64,000 nt of DNA from Lachnospira hominis (ex Liu et al. 2021) (lineage in GTDB: Bacteria; Bacillota; Clostridia; Lachnospirales; Lachnospiraceae), in the NCBI RefSeq assembly GCF_014287955.1, contig NZ_JACOPD010000008.1:1-64000 (forward strand). The letters run 5' to 3'. The notes below the pieces were generated by a model. That model searched no databases. It was not told where the DNA came from and worked only from the letters and a program-made list of their open reading frames with translations. Shown in pieces: positions 16,853 to 24,462 of the stretch. The position numbers were made by a program, and so were the translations under genes. The stretch's first letter is position 1, and every line of letters begins with the position of its first letter.

Positions 16853-18103
16853 TACAATTGATAATGCAGTTTTAATACTGAATAATGATCCGTTATTTGC
16901 CGGAAATATCAAGGATAATCTTTTTAGGGAAAGAATAGAATTGGATGGAAATATGCCGTGGAGCAGGAGCTATGTGGATGTAACGGATAAGGATGATATT
17001 CATATCAGGCATTATATAGAAAAGACGTATCACTACAGGAATGATAAGGCTGTGCGTGATGCTATGCAGATTGTGGCAACGGAGAATGAATACCATCCAG
17101 TCAGAAATTGATTGAAATCGTTGGAGTGGGATGGCACAGAGCGTGTGCGATATGCATTGCCTCATTTTTTGGGAACATCTGGAAGTGATTATGAGTATGA
17201 ATGTCTGAAACTTTTTATGCTAGGGGTTATTAGCAGAGTATTTAAACCGGGATGTAAGTTTGAATATATGTTATGTCTTGTAGGTGGACAGGGAGCCGGA
17301 AAATCTACATTTATAAGATTTATGTGTATGCAGGACAGATGGTTTACGGACGATATCAAAAGACTTGATGATGATAAGGTGTATGAGCATCTTATGGGGC
17401 ACTGGATATGTGAAATGGCAGAAATGCTGGCTGTTCTTAATACGAAGTATAACGAGGCTACCAAAGCATTTTTAAGTAAGCAATATGATAATTACAGAAA
17501 ACCATATGGGACAAGGGCAGAAGATATTCCAAGACAATGTGTATTTGCAGGAACATCTAAAGTTATTAACTTTCTGCCACTAGACAGGAGTGGAAATCGT
17601 AGATTTTTACCTATTATGTGTGACGCATCCAGAGCGGAAGTACATATTCTGGAAAATGAAGCAGAATCACGCGTTTACATAGAACAGATGTGGGCAGAAA
17701 TCATGGTCATATACAGACAAGGGAAAATCAGGTTGAAACTACCCAAAGGGATAGAAAAACATCTGATAGAGTACCAGAGACCATTTTGCAGGAAGATACC
17801 TGGACAGGATTGATACGGGAGTGGCTTGATCATACATCTAATCAGGTGGTATGTGTGCAGCAGATATATAACGAAGCACTTAAAGAATTGGGAAAGCCAA
17901 GAAATAGCGAAGCAAGGGAAATAGGACAGATTATGAATGGCACAGTTACGGGATGGAAGGCATATCCCAATCCGAGAAATATCCCTGGGTATGGAAAACA
18001 GCGTGGATGGATGCGCGTGGAAACAAAGTCCGGAAACAATGATGAAACATTTATGCCAGTTGAAGCAACACAGATGGAAATACCATTTGATGTAGAGAAA
18101 TAG
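16773..18103 (+). pseudogene. VapE-type primase/helicase, interrupted
   Basis: Three consecutive pieces make one VapE-like (virulence-associated E) protein. The frame from TTG 16773 (behind GGAGGAGG) runs to an in-frame TGA at 17109-17111. It continues without shift as LKSLEWDGTERV through Walker A GGQGAGKSTF, then WICEMAEML and PLDRSGNRRFLPI. A frameshift near 17770-17790 moves the rest (ILQEDTWTGLIREWLD to the stop at 18103) to another frame. TGA replacing TGG would explain the first break. The protein would unwind and prime element DNA after excision. As read it cannot be made full length, so autonomous replication of element B is probably lost, or these are sequencing errors. Confidence 0.8.
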
Positions 18104-18205
18104 GGAATTTCAGGGAATGTATAACAATATGATGAAAAGAAAAATAAGTTTTATAAGTCTGTTGCCAGACTTTGTTGCCGGCAGCAGATAAGGAAGGGAG
18201 AAAGC

Positions 18206-18559
18206 GTGAATCAGGTTAATTTATATGTAGAAAGAAATATAACACAAAAAGAAGTACCAGCAATTGTGCCATTAGCTTATCAGGCTGTAGGTATGCTTAA
18301 TCAGAAAATTGGTGAAGCACAGAGGATTGCACAGGAATTTAATAAGAAACAGATAACTTATGAGGAAAGAGTTCCATTGTGGAAAAGATATGCACTCAGT
18401 ATTCAAGAGGCAGCCAAATATTTTGGCATTGGAGAGAAAAGGTTATATCAGATTATAGCAGAGCATGAGGAAGAGGATTTTATTCTTGAGATAGGAGCAC
18501 ATATTAAAATTAAACGTGAATTGTTTGGGCAGTTCTTAGATAAAGCGACATGTGTGTAG
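18206..18559 (+). CDS. xis: Excisionase (Tn916 Xis-like) with N-terminal extension
   Basis: This 117-aa protein has in its C-terminal half the Tn916 Xis pattern: VPLWKRYALSIQEAAKYFGIGEKRLY, then a short wing and HIKIKRELF. This is a winged MerR-like DNA-binding fold that bends the element ends for excision. Residues 1-50 are an extension not present in Tn916 Xis. The GTG start at 18206 is supported by GGAAGGGAG. It lies directly upstream of the integrase, as in Tn916-type elements. Confidence 0.8.
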   Translation: MNQVNLYVERNITQKEVPAIVPLAYQAVGMLNQKIGEAQRIAQEFNKKQITYEERVPLWKRYALSIQEAAKYFGIGEKRLYQIIAEHEEEDFILEIGAHIKIKRELFGQFLDKATCV

Positions 18560-18606
18560 GTAGTGTCAGAATTCTGCCATAGTAAACCGGCAATTTTGCT
18601 ATGTAA

Positions 18607-18652
18607 AAAGGGCTTCCCATATGATATACTTTTCGTATCGGGTAGTCCTTTT
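18607..18652 (+). terminator. Hairpin between excisionase and integrase
   Basis: GGGCT.CCC and GATA (from 18610) pair with TATCGGG.AGTCC (to 18648), flanked by AAA and TTTT. It lies just before the integrase ribosome binding site and probably attenuates or uncouples int from xis. Confidence 0.6.
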
Positions 18653-18678
18653 CTGATCAAGAAAGGAGACTAACTAAT

Positions 18679-19878
18679 ATGAGTGAAAAAGGGAGAGACA
18701 GCAAAGGACGTATATTACACCACGGAGAGGTTCAACAGAAAGACGGAAGATATCGATTTAAATATTATGACAGCACAGGAAAAGACAGATATTTATATAG
18801 CTGGCGCTTAGACAGGAATGATAAAACTCCGGCAGGAAAGCGTACAGGTCCATCACTAAGAGAACTGGAGAAAAAACTTCAGGCAGATATGTTTGACCAT
18901 ATTGTTACAAATGGCGGAAATCTGACAGTGCTGGAACTGGTTGAGAAATATATTGCAACACGAACCGGTGTCAGAAATTCTACGAGAGCTGGTTATAAAA
19001 CTACAATCAATTTTCTCAAAAAAGATCCTTTTGGTAGTAGAAGAATCGATACAGTCAGGATTTCAGATGCAAAGTTATGGCTGATTGGATTGCAACAGCA
19101 GCATGGAAAAAGTTATAGTGTGATTCATTCTATAAGAGGTGTGCTTAGACCGGCATTTCGGATGGCTCTAGATGATGATTTAATCAGGCGTAATCCATTT
19201 GAGTTTGAATTGGCAACAGTGATTGTTAATGACAGTGTCACGAGAGAAGCCATTACACTGGAACAGGAACGGAAATATCTGGAATTTGTAAAGAATGATG
19301 CTCATTTTAAAAGATATTATGAAGGAATCTTTATTCTATTCAAAACCGGACTTAGAATCTCCGAGTTTGTAGGATTAACAATTAAAAATATTGATTTTAC
19401 CAATCACAAGATTATCGTGGATCATCAGCTTATTCGGACAAGCGATATGACATACATGATTGAAGCTCCTAAGACAGAGAGCGGTGTGAGAGAAATTCCA
19501 ATGACACCAGATGTTGAGGATGCATTTAGAACAATCATTAAAAATCGCAAGAAACCTAAGGTTGAACCAATGGTGGATGGTTATTCGGGATTCTTATATC
19601 TGGATAAGAATGACATGCCGATGGTTGCACTTCACTGGGAAAAATATTTTCAACATATCTTGCAGAAATATAACAATATCTATAGAGTGCAAATGCCAAA
19701 GGTGACACCACATGTGTGCAGACATACGTTCTGCTCCAATATGGCGAAAAGCGGAATGAACCCAAAGAGCCTGCAGTATATCATGGGACACTCGGATATC
19801 AGTGTTACCTTAAATACTTATACACATGTAAAATTTGAAGATGCACAGGAAGAAATGCGAAAGATACAGGCTGTGTAA
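18679..19878 (+). CDS. int: Tn916-type tyrosine integrase of element B
   Basis: This 399-aa integrase has an N-terminal arm-binding domain (RYRFKYYDSTGKDRYLYSWRL), a core-binding domain at about 85-180, and a complete catalytic domain: R226 (TGLRISEF), H345-V-C-R348, H371 (GHSDIS) and nucleophile Y381. The length matches Tn916 integrase. AAGGAGA precedes ATG. It is intact and lies 180 bp from the att copy at 20059-20074. It should catalyse integration and excision of the 3376-20074 unit. It closely resembles the decayed integrase at 819-1428, consistent with both elements using the same target. Confidence 0.92.
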   Translation: MSEKGRDSKGRILHHGEVQQKDGRYRFKYYDSTGKDRYLYSWRLDRNDKTPAGKRTGPSLRELEKKLQADMFDHIVTNGGNLTVLELVEKYIATRTGVRNSTRAGYKTTINFLKKDPFGSRRIDTVRISDAKLWLIGLQQQHGKSYSVIHSIRGVLRPAFRMALDDDLIRRNPFEFELATVIVNDSVTREAITLEQERKYLEFVKNDAHFKRYYEGIFILFKTGLRISEFVGLTIKNIDFTNHKIIVDHQLIRTSDMTYMIEAPKTESGVREIPMTPDVEDAFRTIIKNRKKPKVEPMVDGYSGFLYLDKNDMPMVALHWEKYFQHILQKYNNIYRVQMPKVTPHVCRHTFCSNMAKSGMNPKSLQYIMGHSDISVTLNTYTHVKFEDAQEEMRKIQAV

Positions 19879-19884
19879 ACGCAC

Positions 19885-19896
19885 AGGGGCAAAACA
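19885..19896 (+). repeat. Element-end repeat AGGGGCAAAACA
   Basis: Matches the minus-strand repeat at 3455-3466. A further CCCCTGTTTGTGCCCCT at 19907-19923 resembles 3451-3466. The placement just after the integrase suggests arm-type binding sites. Confidence 0.35.
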
Positions 19897-20037
19897 AGAT
19901 TTTATACCCCTGTTTGTGCCCCTAATACTGACGATATTATGCCGGATTATGAGATGATATGCGATTAAATTAAAATGTAAGAAATCTGGAAAGCCAGTAA
20001 AATCAATATATACAGACTTATGCGAGGTTATACGAAG

Positions 20038-20097
20038 ATGATAAAAATATTATTTGTTTGCCACGGCAATATACTAACCTTGATTAAAAATACTTGA
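20038..20097 (+). pseudogene. Second truncated tyrosine phosphatase start
   Basis: ATG 20038 opens MIKILFVCHGNI, an excellent match to the N-terminus and P-loop of low-molecular-weight tyrosine phosphatases (MIKILFVCHGNICRS). The match is lost exactly after the att-like core, and the frame stops at 20097. Confidence 0.65.
20059..20074. other. att-like 16-bp core between elements B and C
   Basis: Exact copy of 3376-3391 (TGCCACGGCAATATAC), located 180 bp after the integrase stop, where an attachment site of a Tn916-type integrase is expected. Confidence 0.65.
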
Positions 20098-20220
20098 GTT
20101 TACAGTGTTTTGGGGATGTTACAGTAGATTTTACCAACGATTTACCAAAGCTATTTGAGTAGTGGATAAACTACTCAGGATATGTAAAGAGAAGTATTAT
20201 AAAAGAGTCCTAGCAAAGAA

Positions 20221-20247
20221 AAATCCGCAATTTAGCGGATTTTTTTA
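20221..20247 (-). terminator. Bidirectional terminator of the XRE gene
   Basis: AAATCCGC (20221-20228) pairs perfectly with GCGGATTT (20235-20242). T-runs on both strands suit the leftward XRE gene and would also block read-through from element B. Confidence 0.75.
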
Positions 20248-20735
20248 ATACGTTCATTAAATAAAAGCAATCTGTTAATCTTATCATCATAAAATTCTTT
20301 TTGCTGTTCAATCACAGCTTTATCATTATCCTCATAGGAAATTAAATCCATCTGTTGTTTACAATTTAGATAAGAACAAATAGCTTCATTTATTTGTGAA
20401 TCTTCAAATGTCATGTGTATGCTGCTGGGGATGTAGTTGCCATCTTTATCCTTATCAGCAGATATTTTCAATGAAGATTGTTCATTAAGCTTCATAACCA
20501 AAGAAAGAACATCACTAACGGTATTAATATCGTAATCAAGAAATACAGTTACGCTAATGCCAAGAGCTTCAGCTATTTTTTGAAGTTGATCTGGTTTTGG
20601 ATTGCGTTCACCGCTTTCATATTTCTTTATGGTAGATAAATAAATACCGGACTGTTTTGATAATTCGTCCTGTGTCATATCTTTTAATTTTCTATATTTT
20701 TGAATTTTACTTCCAATTGAATGTCTATTATCCAT
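20232..20735 (-). CDS. XRE-family repressor of the conjugative element
   Basis: This 167-aa protein has an N-terminal helix-turn-helix at about residues 8-65 (IQKYRKLKDMTQDELSKQSG, STIKKYESGERNPKPDQLQKIAEALGI). A helical C-terminal part of unknown role follows. It is transcribed away from the conjugation operon, and the intergenic region holds three CACAAA-type operator repeats overlapping the rightward promoter. Repression of the element's first operon is the obvious inference. Confidence 0.8.
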   Translation of the reverse strand: MDNRHSIGSKIQKYRKLKDMTQDELSKQSGIYLSTIKKYESGERNPKPDQLQKIAEALGISVTVFLDYDINTVSDVLSLVMKLNEQSSLKISADKDKDGNYIPSSIHMTFEDSQINEAICSYLNCKQQMDLISYEDNDKAVIEQQKEFYDDKINRLLLFNERIKKIR

Positions 20736-20782
20736 TAATAATCACCTCAAACAAATTGATATGAATATTTTAACACAGAGTT

Positions 20783-20869
20783 CACAAAAGTGGTACATTA
20801 TTTTGAAAATATATTGACAACCACAAATGTGGACTATATAATAAAAATGCGAACAGACCACAAATGAGG
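20783..20869 (+). promoter_or_regulatory. Rightward promoter with operator repeats
   Basis: TTGACA (20814-20819) and TATAAT (20837-20842) are separated by the ideal 17 bp. The near-palindrome CCACAAATGTGG (20821-20832) fills the spacer. Related copies are CACAAAAGTGG (20783-20793) and CCACAAATGAGG (20858-20869). This fits a repressor-controlled promoter for the element C leader. Confidence 0.75.
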
Positions 20870-21306
20870 ACTAACATAAAAAGAATAGATATGTTGAAAA
20901 TACTTCTTTTGGCGAAGTTCAAGGATTCAAAATTTTGCTATATCATAATCCTGCGAGTTGCAAAGCAGCTCATACAATTGAATAACAATTACAGATATAG
21001 TGATAATTCCGGTTCAGATACCTGATGGAAATCAAATATACTTGCGAAGAGTGCTGAAGGATTGAGAAATGAAAGTGGAGCGAGTAAGGGTAGTCAATAC
21101 TGTTGCGGAAGGATAATAAACTATGAAGGTGTTCAAAGGGAACTTCCTGGCTCTCGAAAAGGCGGTAGAGAGGATAGCATTATTTAATTTAACTTAATGC
21201 GTCGTAAACGCAGATGCGGCTTATCTGTAATTCCTATGTGTGCAGGCAAATGGGAAAAAAGCACACCTACATGGCATGAGCCGTGTAGAAAGCAGGTAAG
21301 TAGTGA
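20870..21306 (+). other. Long untranslated, structured leader
   Basis: About 440 bp after a strong promoter with no supported coding sequence. The last 110 bases hold successive stems: GCGT/ACGC (21199-21211), CAGAT/ATCTG (21211-21227), GTGTGC/GCACAC (21238-21266) and, directly abutting, CTACATGGC/GCCGTGTAG with ATGA loop (21267-21288). This could be a regulatory RNA, a transcription attenuator or a DNA site such as oriT. I found no terminator-type T run. Confidence 0.45.
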
Positions 21307-21606
21307 ATGAAATTAACTTTTAAAGGTGTGGATATAAGCACTGAGGAAAAGTTCGTCAGCTACATTAATTCACTGAACACAGCGATAATGAAGCAAAATG
21401 CCATGAATGAAATCAAGCAGGATTTATATGATGTTTCTTATTTGAAAAAGCGTTACCGAAAGATTGTAGCCAGAAATGAGAAAGCATTATTTATGGCAGA
21501 GCACGAATGTTTGAAATGTGTTTATTTCCAAAGACTGGCACGAAAATGTCAGGCAAATTGTAAGTGTCTCTTAGAAGAATCTACGGAAGGAGGCGTATTT
21601 ACATGA
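21307..21606 (+). CDS. Conserved hypothetical protein, first gene of element C
   Basis: A 99-aa soluble, basic protein with a helical middle and four cysteines near the C-terminus (CLKCVYFQRLARKCQANCKC), which could bind metal. No family is recognised. It is the first gene after the repressed promoter and long leader. Its stop overlaps the start of the next gene (ATGA), so they are translated together. Confidence 0.6.
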   Translation: MKLTFKGVDISTEEKFVSYINSLNTAIMKQNAMNEIKQDLYDVSYLKKRYRKIVARNEKALFMAEHECLKCVYFQRLARKCQANCKCLLEESTEGGVFT

Positions 21607-21797
21607 AGCTATGTTGGATTGTAGTGTTGGTCGGAATAAGTATCATCCTGGTTTTTCTATATTCATTAGTTGCAATGTCGTCCAGAACAGAGAGGTTTAT
21701 TGAGCAGCTTATGGAAGAGGAAGGGAGAAAAGATACAGATGAGCAGGATATGGAAGCAAATATTACGGAAGGGAAGGAGAGACAGGAACATGAATAA
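21603..21797 (+). CDS. Small single-span membrane protein
   Basis: A 64-aa protein with one N-terminal transmembrane segment (WIVVLVGISIILVFLYSLVA) and an acidic, charged cytoplasmic or external tail. ATG 21603 overlaps the previous stop, and its own stop overlaps the ParM-like gene start at 21790. The start is supported by GGAGG. The function is unknown; its position suggests an accessory role to the ParM-like module. Confidence 0.6.
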   Translation: MKLCWIVVLVGISIILVFLYSLVAMSSRTERFIEQLMEEEGRKDTDEQDMEANITEGKERQEHE

Positions 21798-22710
21798 CAA
21801 GTTAGAAGTAATCGGCATTGATCATGGATGGTCAATGATGAAAACAATCTCTCAGGTATTTGTCACAGGTGTTAAGGAGATTACAACAACTCCGGCACTT
21901 TTCGGCGATGTACTTGAGTATGAAGGAAAGTTCTATAAGGTTGGAACTGTGAGGCAGGAAGTAAAGGATACCAAGGTCGAAGATGACAGCTTTTATCTTC
22001 TCACTCTTGCAGCAGTTGCTAAGGAACTTAAAAGAAGAGGTCTTGCAGAGGCAAAGGTATTCCTTGCTGTAGGACTTCCACTTACAAGGTTTGGAGCTGA
22101 GAAGAATGATTTTATCAAGTACCTGACAAAGAATAAGCGGGTGAGCTTCAAATATGAGAATGAGCCGTATCATATCGAGATTGATGATGTGGCAGTATTC
22201 CCACAGTGCTATGCGGCAGTAGTGGACAAGATTCCTACAATGGCAAAGAAAACGCTGATAGTAGATATCGGTAGCTGGACAATCGACATTATGCCGGTAA
22301 TCAACAAGTCACCGGATGAATCAAAGTGTGTGACGATACCAAAAGGTCTTATTACCTGTATGCGTTCTATCAATGAACAGTGTGTAAGACAACTTAACGG
22401 AGAGGTAGACGAGTCAGAGATACAGAACATCATGCGATATGGCAGGTCAGATATTGATGATGAATACTTTGCCATTATTAAGGCAGAGATAGAGGATTTT
22501 GTTGATAAGGTATATAACTCAATCCGTGAGTTTGGGTATAACTTAAAGACTACACCGATTGTATTTGTCGGAGGCGGGGCAGTTGTGATGAAGAATTTTG
22601 GTAGTCATGATGCTAAGAACATTTCCTATAACCTTGATGTAAAGGCAAATGCAAGAGGATATGAGCAGCTTGCCACAATGGGACTTAAAAGCACTAAGCG
22701 ATTATCATAA
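21790..22710 (+). CDS. ParM/StbA-like actin ATPase
   Basis: This 306-aa protein has the actin-fold nucleotide motifs: phosphate 1 VIGIDHGWSMMKT near residue 8, phosphate 2 LIVDIGSWTIDI in the middle, and the adenosine motif VFVGGGAVVM near the C-terminus. ParM proteins form filaments that segregate low-copy plasmids. In an integrative element it may stabilise the excised circle. ATG 21790 follows AAGGAG and overlaps the preceding stop. The gene behind it looks like its DNA-binding partner. Confidence 0.85.
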   Translation: MNNKLEVIGIDHGWSMMKTISQVFVTGVKEITTTPALFGDVLEYEGKFYKVGTVRQEVKDTKVEDDSFYLLTLAAVAKELKRRGLAEAKVFLAVGLPLTRFGAEKNDFIKYLTKNKRVSFKYENEPYHIEIDDVAVFPQCYAAVVDKIPTMAKKTLIVDIGSWTIDIMPVINKSPDESKCVTIPKGLITCMRSINEQCVRQLNGEVDESEIQNIMRYGRSDIDDEYFAIIKAEIEDFVDKVYNSIREFGYNLKTTPIVFVGGGAVVMKNFGSHDAKNISYNLDVKANARGYEQLATMGLKSTKRLS

Positions 22711-22718
22711 GGAGGCAG

Positions 22719-23168
22719 ATGATGGGAAGAAGACTTGAATATGAAGTAAAAACTTCTGTCCGCCTCAACATGAGCAATCCTCAGCATGTGAAAATCAATG
22801 ATGTGATTCAGAACCTTGATCCGAAGATTTTCAAATCTAAGAATCAGTTCATCATAGATGCGATTCAGTTTTACATTGATAATTATGGAAAAGAAACCTT
22901 TGTTATCAAGAAGAAGGAAAAAGAGAGGGCTGAATATATCCGGTCAGAAGATATTGATGACATTAAGGAAGAGGTCATTGAAGCAGCAACCAATGAGGCT
23001 AGAAAAGAGGTAATAAAGCTGTTAGGCGTAGTGATATCCGGGATGAATGTTGGTCAGCCGGTAATAATGCAGGCAGCCAATAGTGAAGCACAAGAACCTA
23101 CAGAAGATGTTATGGACGATGCAGATGTTGCAGGACTTGCAATGGGATGGATGTCGAAAGGAGACTGA
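22719..23168 (+). CDS. ParR-like partner of the ParM actin
   Basis: This 149-aa protein has an N-terminal segment compatible with a ribbon-helix-helix fold (VKTSVRLNMSNPQHVKINDVI, then SKNQFIIDAIQFYI), followed by an acidic C-terminus. The order ParM then small RHH protein, 8 bp apart behind AAGGAGG, is the usual parMR layout, where ParR binds centromere repeats. Two adjacent ATGs (22719, 22722) are possible starts. The assignment rests on context and N-terminal pattern. Confidence 0.65.
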   Translation: MMGRRLEYEVKTSVRLNMSNPQHVKINDVIQNLDPKIFKSKNQFIIDAIQFYIDNYGKETFVIKKKEKERAEYIRSEDIDDIKEEVIEAATNEARKEVIKLLGVVISGMNVGQPVIMQAANSEAQEPTEDVMDDADVAGLAMGWMSKGD

Positions 23169-23173
23169 TTATT

Positions 23174-23347
23174 ATGAGAAGAGTTATGGGAGCCGTAGGA
23201 ACAGTAATTTTAGAGATACTCAAGTGGATATTAAGGATAATTCTTGGAGCTTTGAAGCTGGTCTTAGGACTTGCCAGAATAATTCTTCTTCTATTCGCTA
23301 TGGTGGCAAGGATATTTCTTTCATTCGTAAGAATGGGCACATTCTGA
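23174..23347 (+). CDS. Very hydrophobic 57-aa membrane peptide
   Basis: The peptide is almost entirely hydrophobic with regularly spaced Arg/Lys (ILEILKWILRIILGALKLVLG, LARIILLLFAMVARIFLSF), giving one or two amphipathic or membrane helices. A strong site (GAAAGGAG) precedes ATG 23174. It is 5 bp from the ParR-like stop. The function is unknown. The pattern resembles membrane-active peptides, which is only an observation. Confidence 0.5.
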   Translation: MRRVMGAVGTVILEILKWILRIILGALKLVLGLARIILLLFAMVARIFLSFVRMGTF

Positions 23348-23361
23348 GAGGAGGTGAGCGT

Positions 23362-23445
23362 ATGCAGGTAAAGGGTTTATTCTTAAATTACAAGAAAAAC
23401 AGAAGACTTATGCAGTATTTCTTTAGAATAAGAGAGCTGGTATAA
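23362..23445 (+). CDS. Short basic ORF of 27 aa
   Basis: ATG 23362 stands behind GAGAGGAGGTGAGCG, a better ribosome binding site than most genes here have. The peptide is basic and aromatic (KGLFLNYKKNRRLMQYFF). It ends 16 bp before the structured leader of the lipoprotein gene and might be a leader peptide for it. There is no family assignment. Confidence 0.35.
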   Translation: MQVKGLFLNYKKNRRLMQYFFRIRELV

Positions 23446-23460
23446 TGAAAGGAGTTTAAG

Positions 23461-23582
23461 ATGCACAGAATACGGGACAGTCCTATGTGTCCCGTGCATT
23501 ACAGATAAATAGTTCACCGCAAGGGTGGATGGCACGGAACACAAAGCCCGTCCCTCTTGCGGAGAAGGGATGGGCGATTACT
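23461..23582 (+). promoter_or_regulatory. Structured leader with potential pseudoknot over the start region
   Basis: First comes a hairpin CGGGACA/TGTCCCG (23473-23495) extended by ATGCA/TGCAT at its base. Then CCGCAAG (23517-23523) pairs with CTTGCGG (23556-23562). GCCCGTCCC (23546-23554), inside that loop, pairs with GGGATGGGC (23567-23575) outside it. The interleaved stems form an H-type pseudoknot whose last strand covers the probable ribosome binding site 8 bp before ATG 23583. Confidence 0.5.
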
Positions 23583-24371
23583 ATGAAGAAGATAAGTATT
23601 ATCTTATTATCCGCAGTACTGGTCTTTTCAATGGCTGCCTGTAATGGTGGTAAGGAAAAGGCTGATAATCAGACAGAGAAACAGACGGAAAGCGTAAAGC
23701 CAACTGAAGAAGCAGAAATGGCAACGGAAGCTGTCACAGAGGTCACAACCGAAGCTGGAAGCGAAGAGACAGAGAAAGATATTGCCGAGGTTAAAGATTC
23801 AGAAGAGAAGAATGATAAGGAAGATAACCGGTCCGCTGATAATGAAACTGCTTCAAGGCAGGAAGAAAAGCCAGAGCAGAATGACGAGCCGGAACAGAAA
23901 GCTTCAGTAAATGATAATGAGGAAGCTGGCGGAAATCAGAGTAATGCAGGTAATGGTGGTCAGACTACAGACAGTCCGAAAGACAATGTGAGCAATCCAC
24001 AGCCTGCATCCGTGGCATACAGTCCACAGAATGTTGTGTCACTTGCAACAGCAAAGTGTCAGGCAGGAGGGATGATTACCACACAGCAGAATTTACAGAA
24101 TCATTTGAATGACGGCAGTATCACGCAGGAAGAGTACAATGAGTATTATCCTTACGATGGTATGGAAGGCTCTTATTATAGTGTGTTTGTAGAGACAGAC
24201 CTCAACAAAGCAAGTACCATTGATGGACAGCGGTTATCATCTGAGGATGCAATCGCAGGATATATTGCAAGTATGTTACTTTTGGAAACAGATCCGGTAT
24301 TCTACATCAGTTATGATGGAGTTTACACGACAGGCGGTACAAACTATTACGAGTTTCGATGTCACAGATAA
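23583..24371 (+). CDS. Predicted surface lipoprotein
   Basis: This 262-aa protein has a lipoprotein signal peptide (MKKISIILLSAVLVFSMAAC, lipobox Cys 20). A long low-complexity region rich in Glu, Thr, Asn and Asp (about residues 22-140) probably spans the wall. A globular C-terminal part of about 110 residues follows (QNVVSLATAKCQAGG to TGGTNYYEFRCHR). The C-terminal domain is not recognised. The gene sits between a structured leader and a terminator, directly before the giant adhesin gene, suggesting a shared role at the cell surface. Confidence 0.75.
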   Translation: MKKISIILLSAVLVFSMAACNGGKEKADNQTEKQTESVKPTEEAEMATEAVTEVTTEAGSEETEKDIAEVKDSEEKNDKEDNRSADNETASRQEEKPEQNDEPEQKASVNDNEEAGGNQSNAGNGGQTTDSPKDNVSNPQPASVAYSPQNVVSLATAKCQAGGMITTQQNLQNHLNDGSITQEEYNEYYPYDGMEGSYYSVFVETDLNKASTIDGQRLSSEDAIAGYIASMLLLETDPVFYISYDGVYTTGGTNYYEFRCHR

Positions 24372-24397
24372 ATAAAAACGAATAGAAGCAGAAGGAA

Positions 24398-24436
24398 GAA
24401 AGATGTAAGCTATAAACTTATGTCTTTCTTTTTTTA
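24398..24436 (+). terminator. Terminator after the lipoprotein gene
   Basis: GAAAGATGTAAG (24398-24409) pairs with CTTATGTCTTTC (24417-24428), with wobble pairs in the middle, followed by seven T. It lies upstream of the adhesin gene and may also act as an attenuator. Confidence 0.75.
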
Positions 24437-24462
24437 TGCGTAAATTAAGGAGGAAAGAGCAC

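Noticed and set aside
20870..21306. Group II intron or intron fragment
   Set aside because: Phrases such as GAGCCGTGT recall domain V, but no full domain V/VI, intron ends or reverse transcriptase is present.
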